A stretch of DNA of 5,098 bases from an uncultured Bacilli bacterium (GTDB lineage: Bacteria > Bacillota_I > Bacilli_A > RF39 > UBA660), in the NCBI GenBank assembly GCA_944332505.1, contig CALVKC010000092.1, positions 1 through 5,098 on the forward strand. The letters run 5' to 3'. The position numbers were made by a program, and so were the translations under genes. Below are positions 1-5,098 of this stretch, in pieces. Below the pieces are notes generated by a model that worked only from the letters and a program-made list of their open reading frames with translations, had not been told where the DNA came from and searched no databases. How positions within the stretch are numbered: the stretch's first letter is position 1; each line of letters begins with the position of its first letter.

Positions 1-615
1 TATTTAAGAAGTTTGTATGTAAATGGTAATAATGATTTAAGTTATTTAAATATTTTAACTAATAAATTAATAGAATATGGTTTATTAATTAATAAGTATC
101 GTATGGAATTTATTAATAATATAAATACTTATATAACTGAAATTTATAGTGATATATTTAAAAGTGGTGAATTAAAGATAAAATATAATTCTTATTATAA
201 TAATAAAAATGCAATAAAAATATTAAAAAATTATCAACAAAATTATAAGAAAGAAATGGAAATAGGAAAAACTTTATTGGGAGTTCATCATGATGATATT
301 GAATTTATTATTGATAATAATAATTTAAAAGAATGGGGAAGTGAAGGGCAAAGAAAAAATGCTATTATTTCTTTTAAATTAGCAGAAATTAAAGTTATTA
401 ATAATATAAAAAAATATAATCCAATACTTATTTTAGATGATTTATTTAGTGAACTTGATCAAGAAAAAATAAAAAATATTTTAAAATTATTAGATAAAAA
501 TGTTCAAACATTTATTACTACAACAGAAATAAATAAAATAGATAAGAAAATTAAAAATAATGCTAATATTTATTATATAGAAAATGGAAAAATAATGGAG
601 GAAAAATATGAATAA
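1..615 (+). CDS. recF: RecF, DNA replication and repair ATPase (5'-truncated, C-terminal 204 aa)
   Basis: RecF is a cytosolic SMC/ABC-like ATPase that binds single-strand/double-strand DNA junctions and, with RecO and RecR, helps load RecA at gaps. The reading frame is open from base 1, so the gene enters from the left. About 204 of a usual 360-370 residues are visible, and the N-terminal Walker A is outside the window. The TTG at 13 is an internal Leu codon, not a start. Visible motifs in order: a GVHHDD segment at 280-297, corresponding to the family's GPHRDD; the ABC signature SEGQ at 340-351; Walker B PILILDD at 421-441; and the D-loop SELD at 448-459, followed by a QTFITTT strand typical of RecF. 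The last 8 nt overlap gyrB, and the gyrB ribosome binding site lies inside this gene. GC is only about 16% by hand count, far below gyrB. Identity is secure from the motifs and the recF-gyrB-gyrA order. The Pro-to-Val and Arg-to-His changes in GPHRDD are the only oddity. Confidence 0.95.
   Translation, partial: YLRSLYVNGNNDLSYLNILTNKLIEYGLLINKYRMEFINNINTYITEIYSDIFKSGELKIKYNSYYNNKNAIKILKNYQQNYKKEMEIGKTLLGVHHDDIEFIIDNNNLKEWGSEGQRKNAIISFKLAEIKVINNIKKYNPILILDDLFSELDQEKIKNILKLLDKNVQTFITTTEINKIDKKIKNNANIYYIENGKIMEEKYE
596..601 (+). promoter_or_regulatory. Ribosome binding site of gyrB
   Basis: TGGAGG lies 6 nt upstream of the ATG at 608 and matches the anti-Shine-Dalgarno sequence well. It sits inside the end of recF and fixes the gyrB start. 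Because gyrB begins before recF stops, ribosomes finishing recF could re-initiate here, which suggests translational coupling. Confidence 0.9.
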
Positions 616-2524
616 AAATACACATTATACTGATGCTGATATTCAAGTTTTAGAAGGATTAGAAGCTGTAAGAAAAAGACCAGGTATGTATATTGGATCT
701 ACTGGTGAAAAAGGTCTTCATCATTTAGTTTGGGAAATAGTTGATAATGCTGTTGATGAAGCTTTAGCGGGTTTTTGTGACGATATTGAAGTTATAATTG
801 ATAAGGGAGATATTATTGAAATTAGAGATGATGGTAGAGGTATTCCAACAGGTATAAATGAAAAGACTGGTTTGTCTACTGTTGAAACTATTTTTACTGT
901 TTTACATGCCGGAGGTAAATTTGGTGGTGAAGGTTATAAAGTAAGTGGTGGCCTTCATGGTGTTGGAGCTAGTGTTGTTAATGCCTTATCAAAATGGTTG
1001 GAAGTAAAAATTTATCGTGATGGAAATATATATTATCAAAGATTTGAAAATGGAGGACATGCTGTTGAACCATTAAAAGTTATTGATAAATGTGCATTAG
1101 ATAGAACTGGTAGTACTGTTAGATTTAAACCAGATGAAGAAATTTTTAAAGAAACAACTACTTTTGATTATGATATCTTATATAAAAGATTACAAGAAAT
1201 TGCTTTTTTAAATAAGGGATTAAGAATAAATTTGTATGATTTAAGAGTAGAAGATAAACATGATTCATTTTTATATAATGGTGGAATTATTGAATATGTT
1301 GAAATGCTTAATAAAAATAAAAATGTTTTACATGATGATGTTATTTATTTAAGTGGTGAAGAAGATGGCATAATGTTTGAAGTTGCTTGTCAATATAATG
1401 ATGGATATAATTCAAATATTTATTCTTTTACTAATAATATAAATACTTATGAAGGTGGAACACACGAAGATGGTGTAAAAATTGCCTTAACTAGAGTAAT
1501 TAATAAATATGCTAAAAATGCTAAAATTTTAAAAGATAAAGATGAGGCATTAACTGGTGATGATGTTAGAGAAGGATTGACAATGATTATTTCTTGTAAA
1601 CATCCAGATCCACAATTTGAAGGTCAAACTAAAACAAAATTAGGTAATACTGAAGTTAAAAAAATAGTAAGTGATATTTTTGGTAATGGATTAGAAAGAT
1701 ATTTAATGGAAAATCCTAATGTGGCAAGAATTATCATCGAAAAAGCCTTGTCAGCTTCAAGAGCAAGAATCGCCGCGAAGAAGGCTAGGGAAACCGTAAG
1801 AAGAAAAGGGGACTTGGAAATTACAGCTTTTTATGGTAAATTAACCGATTGTAAGAGTAAAGATCCAAGTGAATCAGAAATATTCTTAGTCGAAGGGGAT
1901 TCAGCTGGTGGTTCTGCTAAAAGTGGACGTGATTATATGACTCAAGCAATTTTGCCTTTGAGAGGAAAAATTTTAAATGTGGAAAAGGCAAGACTTGATA
2001 GAGCCTTAAGTAATGAAGAAATTAAAACTATTATTACAGCATTTGGTACGGGTATTGGTGATGAATTTGATTTATCTAAATTAAGATATGATAAAATCAT
2101 TATAATGACTGATGCTGATGTCGATGGATCACATATTAGAGTATTGTTGCTTACTTTATTTTATCGTTTCTTTAGACCAATTGTTGAAGCAGGTCATGTT
2201 TATGCAGCAATGCCACCTTTGTTTAAAATTACCCATGGAAAAACAATTAAATATGTGGTTGATGAAGCGGAAAAAAATGAATATTTAGCTAGTTTACCTC
2301 CAAATGTTAAACCGGAAATAGCTAGAAATAAAGGGCTTGGAGAAATGGATCCAGATGAACTTCGTGATACTACTATGTCTAAAGCCACTAGAACTTTAAA
2401 ACAAATTACTGTAGATGATTTAAAAGCAGCGGATTTGGCTTTTGAAAAATTAATGGGTGAAGCCGTAGAACCAAGAAGAGAATTCATTGAAAAAAGAGCT
2501 GGCTTGGCTAACTTAGATTTATAG
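608..2524 (+). CDS. gyrB: DNA gyrase subunit B (type IIA topoisomerase ATPase subunit)
   Basis: GyrB supplies the ATPase and metal-binding TOPRIM parts of gyrase, the A2B2 enzyme that uses ATP to introduce negative supercoils. It has 638 aa, the normal short (Gram-positive type) length without the insert found in proteobacterial GyrB. The GHKL ATPase occupies about residues 1-220: Glu43 is the expected catalytic base and Asn47 the Mg ligand in [10 protein letters not shown], followed by IRDDGRGIP (72-80, Asp74 the adenine contact) and GGLHGVGAS (114-122). Arg137 matches the coumarin-site Arg136 of E. coli. The transducer domain carries the QTK loop (340-342, Lys342 contacting ATP phosphate). 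TOPRIM carries EGDSAGG (Glu429), PLRGK (450-454) and TDADVDGSH (Asp502, Asp504). The C-terminal tail has the family's NKGLGEM and EPRREFIE motifs. The start is set by TGGAGG 6 nt upstream. It overlaps recF by 8 nt and lies 10 nt before gyrA, so it is clearly in an operon. GC is about 31%, with a local rise to 50% at 1741-1800. ParE is the alternative, but the neighbours and adjoining GyrA favour GyrB. Confidence 0.98.
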   Translation: MNKNTHYTDADIQVLEGLEAVRKRPGMYIGSTGEKGLHHLVWEIVDNAVDEALAGFCDDIEVIIDKGDIIEIRDDGRGIPTGINEKTGLSTVETIFTVLHAGGKFGGEGYKVSGGLHGVGASVVNALSKWLEVKIYRDGNIYYQRFENGGHAVEPLKVIDKCALDRTGSTVRFKPDEEIFKETTTFDYDILYKRLQEIAFLNKGLRINLYDLRVEDKHDSFLYNGGIIEYVEMLNKNKNVLHDDVIYLSGEEDGIMFEVACQYNDGYNSNIYSFTNNINTYEGGTHEDGVKIALTRVINKYAKNAKILKDKDEALTGDDVREGLTMIISCKHPDPQFEGQTKTKLGNTEVKKIVSDIFGNGLERYLMENPNVARIIIEKALSASRARIAAKKARETVRRKGDLEITAFYGKLTDCKSKDPSESEIFLVEGDSAGGSAKSGRDYMTQAILPLRGKILNVEKARLDRALSNEEIKTIITAFGTGIGDEFDLSKLRYDKIIIMTDADVDGSHIRVLLLTLFYRFFRPIVEAGHVYAAMPPLFKITHGKTIKYVVDEAEKNEYLASLPPNVKPEIARNKGLGEMDPDELRDTTMSKATRTLKQITVDDLKAADLAFEKLMGEAVEPRREFIEKRAGLANLDL

Positions 2525-2530
2525 GGAGGT
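2524..2530 (+). promoter_or_regulatory. Ribosome binding site of gyrA
   Basis: GGGAGGT begins at the last base of the gyrB stop codon TAG and ends 4 nt before the gyrA ATG at 2535. It is a strong Shine-Dalgarno sequence in a 10-nt gap, so gyrB termination and gyrA initiation are close enough to be coupled. No promoter fits in the gap. Confidence 0.9.
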
Positions 2531-2534
2531 TATA

Positions 2535-4991
2535 ATGGATAAAATAGTTCAAAATAATATAGTTGATGAAATTGAACAATCATTTATCGATTATTCAATG
2601 AGTGTTATTGTATCACGAGCAATACCAGATTTAAGGGATGGTTTAAAACCTGTTCATAGAAGAATACTTTATTCAATGTTTGAATCAGGATATTTGCCAA
2701 GTGCTCAATATAAAAAATGTGCTAGAGTTGTTGGGGATGTAATGGGAAAATATCATCCTCATGGAGATTCTTCTATATATGAAGCATTAGTTAGAATGGC
2801 ACAAGATTTTAGTTATCGTTATATGTTAATCGATGGCCATGGTAATTTTGGTAATATGGATGGTGATGGAGCTGCTGCTTATCGTTATACTGAATCAAGA
2901 CTTTCTAAAATATCACTTGAATTGTTAAGAGATATAAATAAAAATACTGTAAATTTTGTACCAAACTTTGATGAATCTTTAGATGAGCCTGAAGTTTTGC
3001 CAAGTAGATTTCCTAATATTTTAGTAAACGGAACTATGGGAATTGCTGTTGGTATGGCTACAAATATTCCTCCGCACAATTTAGGTGAAGTTATTGATGG
3101 CTGTGTTGCATATATTGATAATCCAGACATTGATACTGATGGATTAATGAAATTTATTAAAGGGCCTGATTTTCCAACTGGAGCAGTTATTTTAGGTAAT
3201 TCTGGTATAAAAAAGGCTTATGAAACCGGCAAAGGAACAATAACCATAAGATGTAAAGCGGAAATTGAAGAAGAAGGTAATAAACATCGTATAGTTATTA
3301 CGGAAATTCCTTATGGTTTAAATACCTTAGAATTAAAAAAACGCATTGGGGAATTAGTTAGAGATAAAATTATAGATGGTATTGCTGATTATCATGAAGA
3401 AACAAACTTGGAAAATGGTATAAAAATAGTTATAACACTAAAAAAAGAAGCTAATGGTAGTGTAGTACTTAATAATTTATATAAACATACGCAATTACAA
3501 ACATCTTTTGGTATAAATTTACTTATGATTGATAATGGTGTACCAAAAACACTAGGACTTAAGGATATTATTTCAAAATATATTGATTTTCAAAGAGAAG
3601 TTATTATTAGAAGAACACAATTTGAACTTGATAAAGCTGAAAAAAGAGTACATATCTTAGAAGGATATAAAATTGCTTTAGATAATATTGATGCTGTTAT
3701 TAAAATTATTAAAGAATCTAAATCTGATAATGAAGCAAAAGAAAAATTAATTAGTAGATTTGGTTTTTCTGAAATTCAAACAGACAATATATTAGAACTT
3801 AAATTACGTCGTTTGACGGGATTAGAAAGAGAAAAAATTGAAGAAGAATTAAATTCTTTAATTGTTGAAATAGATCGTTTAAGAGGTATTTTAGCGGATA
3901 ATGCCAAGGTTCTTGCAATAATTAAAGAAGAATTATTAGAAATTAAATCTAGATATGGTGATGAAAGAAGAACTAAAATAGATATGACTGCAATCGACTT
4001 TATTGAAGATGAGTCATTGATTCCAGAAGAAAATGTTTTAGTTGTATTAACTCATAATGGATATATTAAAAGAACTACTTCCGATACTTTTAAAGCCCAA
4101 AATCGTGGAGGAGTAGGAATTAAAGGTATGACAACTAATGATGAAGATTTTGTTGAACATATGTTAAATTTATCTTCACATGACTTTGTATTATTCTTTA
4201 CAAATAAAGGAAAAGTGTATAGATTAAAAGGTTATGAAATTCCTGAATTTGGTCGCCAATCTAAAGGAATTCCAATAGTTAATTTGCTTCAAGTTGAAAA
4301 AGAAGAAAAAATTAATGCAATTATTAACATTGGTAAGGATGAACAAAATTATAAATATTTATTATTTGCTACGAAATATGGGGTTGTCAAGAAAACTTTA
4401 ATTAGTGAATTTGAAAATATTAGAAATAGTGGAAAAATTTGTATAACTTTACGAGAAAACGATGAATTAATAGATGTTAAAAAGACTTCTGGAGAAGATT
4501 TGGTTTTACTTGGTAGTGATACAGGTCGAATGATTAAATTTAATGAAAATGAAATAAGAATTATGGGAAGAACAGCTAGTGGAGTCAGAGGAATTAATTT
4601 AGATAAAGGCAAATGTATATGCTGTGAAATAGTTAAAGAAGATAATATCATTTTGTTAGTAACAGAAAAAGGTTACGGAAAACAAACAAATGTTTGTGAA
4701 TATCGTCAAACAAAAAGAGGTAGCAAAGGAGTTAAAGCATTAAATATTACCGAAAAGAACGGAAATTTAGTTGCTGTAAAAATTGTAGATATTAACAAGG
4801 AATTAGTTATAATGACTGATTCAGGTATGACAATGCGTATGCCAGTTGATCAAATATCTCTATTAGGTAGAGTTACTCAAGGAGTTAGATTAATTAATCT
4901 TAAAGACAATCAAATAGTATCAGCAATAAGTTTAGTCGACAAAAGTGATGAAAATTTTGATATTACAGATGAAAACATTGAAAGTGTTTAA
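2535..4991 (+). CDS. gyrA: DNA gyrase subunit A (DNA cleavage and wrapping subunit)
   Basis: GyrA makes the double-strand break through which another duplex passes, and wraps DNA so that gyrase supercoils negatively. It has 818 aa, normal for Bacillota. The N-terminal winged-helix region (about 1-150) holds the catalytic tyrosine, Tyr118 in AAAYRYTE, next to Arg117. The quinolone-binding segment [18 protein letters not shown] has Ser79 and Glu83 at the E. coli Ser83 and Asp87 positions, i.e. a wild-type, sensitive-looking pair. Tower and coiled-coil regions follow to about residue 490, with a Glu/Lys/Leu-rich helix near 425-475. The C-terminal pinwheel has six blade-like repeats, starting near 500, 550, 607, 655, 705 and 756. 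The GyrA box between blades 1 and 2 reads QNRGGVG (522-528), against the consensus QRRGGKG. A short acidic tail (about 803-815) ends the protein. The start is fixed by GGGAGGT. The last codons and stop lie inside the terminator stem. ParC is the alternative, but the recF-gyrB context and full six-blade C-terminus support GyrA. Confidence 0.97.
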   Translation: MDKIVQNNIVDEIEQSFIDYSMSVIVSRAIPDLRDGLKPVHRRILYSMFESGYLPSAQYKKCARVVGDVMGKYHPHGDSSIYEALVRMAQDFSYRYMLIDGHGNFGNMDGDGAAAYRYTESRLSKISLELLRDINKNTVNFVPNFDESLDEPEVLPSRFPNILVNGTMGIAVGMATNIPPHNLGEVIDGCVAYIDNPDIDTDGLMKFIKGPDFPTGAVILGNSGIKKAYETGKGTITIRCKAEIEEEGNKHRIVITEIPYGLNTLELKKRIGELVRDKIIDGIADYHEETNLENGIKIVITLKKEANGSVVLNNLYKHTQLQTSFGINLLMIDNGVPKTLGLKDIISKYIDFQREVIIRRTQFELDKAEKRVHILEGYKIALDNIDAVIKIIKESKSDNEAKEKLISRFGFSEIQTDNILELKLRRLTGLEREKIEEELNSLIVEIDRLRGILADNAKVLAIIKEELLEIKSRYGDERRTKIDMTAIDFIEDESLIPEENVLVVLTHNGYIKRTTSDTFKAQNRGGVGIKGMTTNDEDFVEHMLNLSSHDFVLFFTNKGKVYRLKGYEIPEFGRQSKGIPIVNLLQVEKEEKINAIINIGKDEQNYKYLLFATKYGVVKKTLISEFENIRNSGKICITLRENDELIDVKKTSGEDLVLLGSDTGRMIKFNENEIRIMGRTASGVRGINLDKGKCICCEIVKEDNIILLVTEKGYGKQTNVCEYRQTKRGSKGVKALNITEKNGNLVAVKIVDINKELVIMTDSGMTMRMPVDQISLLGRVTQGVRLINLKDNQIVSAISLVDKSDENFDITDENIESV

Positions 4992-5011
4992 TATAAACAC
5001 TTTTTTATTTT
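4981..5011 (+). terminator. Rho-independent terminator of the recF-gyrB-gyrA operon
   Basis: AAAGTGTTTA (4981-4990) is the exact reverse complement of TAAACACTTT (4994-5003), giving a 10-bp stem with a 3-nt ATA loop. A T-rich run (TTTTTTATTTT, 5001-5011) follows at once. The 5' arm is coding: it covers the last gyrA codons (Glu-Ser-Val) and most of the TAA stop. The stem is AT-rich with only three G-C pairs, as expected at this base composition. The upstream flank has no matching A-tract, so it should work on + strand transcripts only. Confidence 0.85.
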
Positions 5012-5024
5012 AAAAATTTATACT

Positions 5025-5049
5025 ATTTTTTTAAAAAATTTAAAAAAAT
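5025..5049. repeat. 25-bp all-A/T inverted repeat in the gyrA downstream spacer
   Basis: ATTTTTTTAAA (5025-5035) and TTTAAAAAAAT (5039-5049) are exact reverse complements separated by AAA. Every base is A or T. It could be an intrinsically bent or easily melted stretch, an UP-like element for a promoter further right, a weak second hairpin, or simply chance in DNA this AT-rich. No function can be assigned from the sequence alone. Confidence 0.4.
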
Positions 5050-5078
5050 GATGGTAAATTTTAATTTTTCATTTGAGA

Positions 5079-5094
5079 TGTTTCACGTGAAACA
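5079..5094. promoter_or_regulatory. parS, ParB (Spo0J) binding site
   Basis: TGTTTCACGTGAAACA is a perfect 16-bp palindrome matching the canonical bacterial parS consensus (TGTTNCACGTGAAACA). With one more base pair each side (5078-5095) it forms an 18-bp perfect palindrome. ParB clamps load here, spread with CTP, and act with ParA and SMC to organise and segregate the origin region. Its position right after recF-gyrB-gyrA agrees with the known clustering of parS sites near oriC. It is the only such site seen in the window. The window ends 4 nt after it, so the neighbouring gene on that side is unknown. Confidence 0.93.
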
Positions 5095-5098
5095 TTAC

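Noticed and set aside
231..239. TTATCAACA, one mismatch from a DnaA box
   Set aside because: It is a single isolated near-match inside recF coding sequence (Asn-Tyr-Gln-Gln codons) with no neighbouring boxes, and is expected by chance in AT-rich DNA. The origin probably lies upstream, outside the window.
2200..2487. Open reading frame on the - strand opposite gyrB
   Set aside because: Low-complexity Ser-rich translation antisense to conserved GyrB; no ribosome site or family resemblance; explained by codon bias of the real gene.
2769..2783. Quinolone resistance changes in GyrA
   Set aside because: Ser79 and Glu83 are the normal residues at the two hotspot positions, so no resistance change is visible.
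2885..3130. Open reading frame on the - strand opposite gyrA
   Set aside because: Antisense shadow of the conserved GyrA cleavage domain with no independent support.
4349..4651. Open reading frame on the - strand opposite the gyrA C-terminal domain
   Set aside because: Leu/Ser/Ile-rich translation that looks membrane-like only because of the base composition of the opposite strand; no ribosome site or conserved motif.
608..4991. Topoisomerase IV (parE-parC) instead of gyrase
   Set aside because: Position directly after recF, the six-blade C-terminal domain and a recognisable, though variant, GyrA box favour gyrase.
1..5098. Mobile element, CRISPR, RNA gene or undescribed accessory system
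   Set aside because: Nearly all of the window is three conserved housekeeping genes; no repeat array, transposase, tRNA/rRNA or unexplained reading frame was seen, and the only non-coding stretch is 107 nt.

Overview
This window is a piece of the conserved, origin-proximal housekeeping cluster of a very AT-rich bacterium. It holds the 3' part of recF, complete gyrB, complete gyrA, a terminator hairpin, and a perfect ParB-binding parS site at the right edge. All genes lie on the + strand and are packed as one operon. Gene order (recF-gyrB-gyrA, normally just downstream of dnaA-dnaN), strong GGAGG-type ribosome binding sites, protein features and the exact parS sequence all suggest a low-GC Bacillota or Mollicutes-related lineage. 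I cannot name a genus. Trp is encoded by TGG (three cases in recF and gyrB), the stops are TAA, TAG and TAA, and no frame contains an internal TGA. Nothing here therefore points to the mycoplasma TGA=Trp code.

Layout: 1-615 is the C-terminal part of RecF (ABC-ATPase for recombinational repair), cut at its 5' end by the window edge. 608-2524 is GyrB (638 aa), overlapping recF by 8 nt. 2535-4991 is GyrA (818 aa), 10 nt after gyrB. 4981-5011 is an intrinsic terminator whose stem contains the last gyrA codons and stop codon. 4992-5098 is non-coding: the terminator, a 25-bp all-A/T inverted repeat (5025-5049), and parS (5079-5094, inside an 18-bp perfect palindrome at 5078-5095). The next gene starts beyond the window.

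GyrB and GyrA form the A2B2 DNA gyrase that introduces negative supercoils. Co-expressing them from adjacent, translationally coupled reading frames suits a fixed-ratio complex. RecF loads RecA at gaps, and parS near the origin serves ParB-based chromosome segregation, so the whole window concerns chromosome maintenance.

No novel system is visible. The points worth a second look are parS and its possible placement inside a promoter spacer, a two-position departure from the GyrA-box consensus, a sharp GC and codon-use island inside gyrB, the very low GC of recF (about 16% by hand count, against about 31% for gyrB), and the terminator fused to the gyrA stop.
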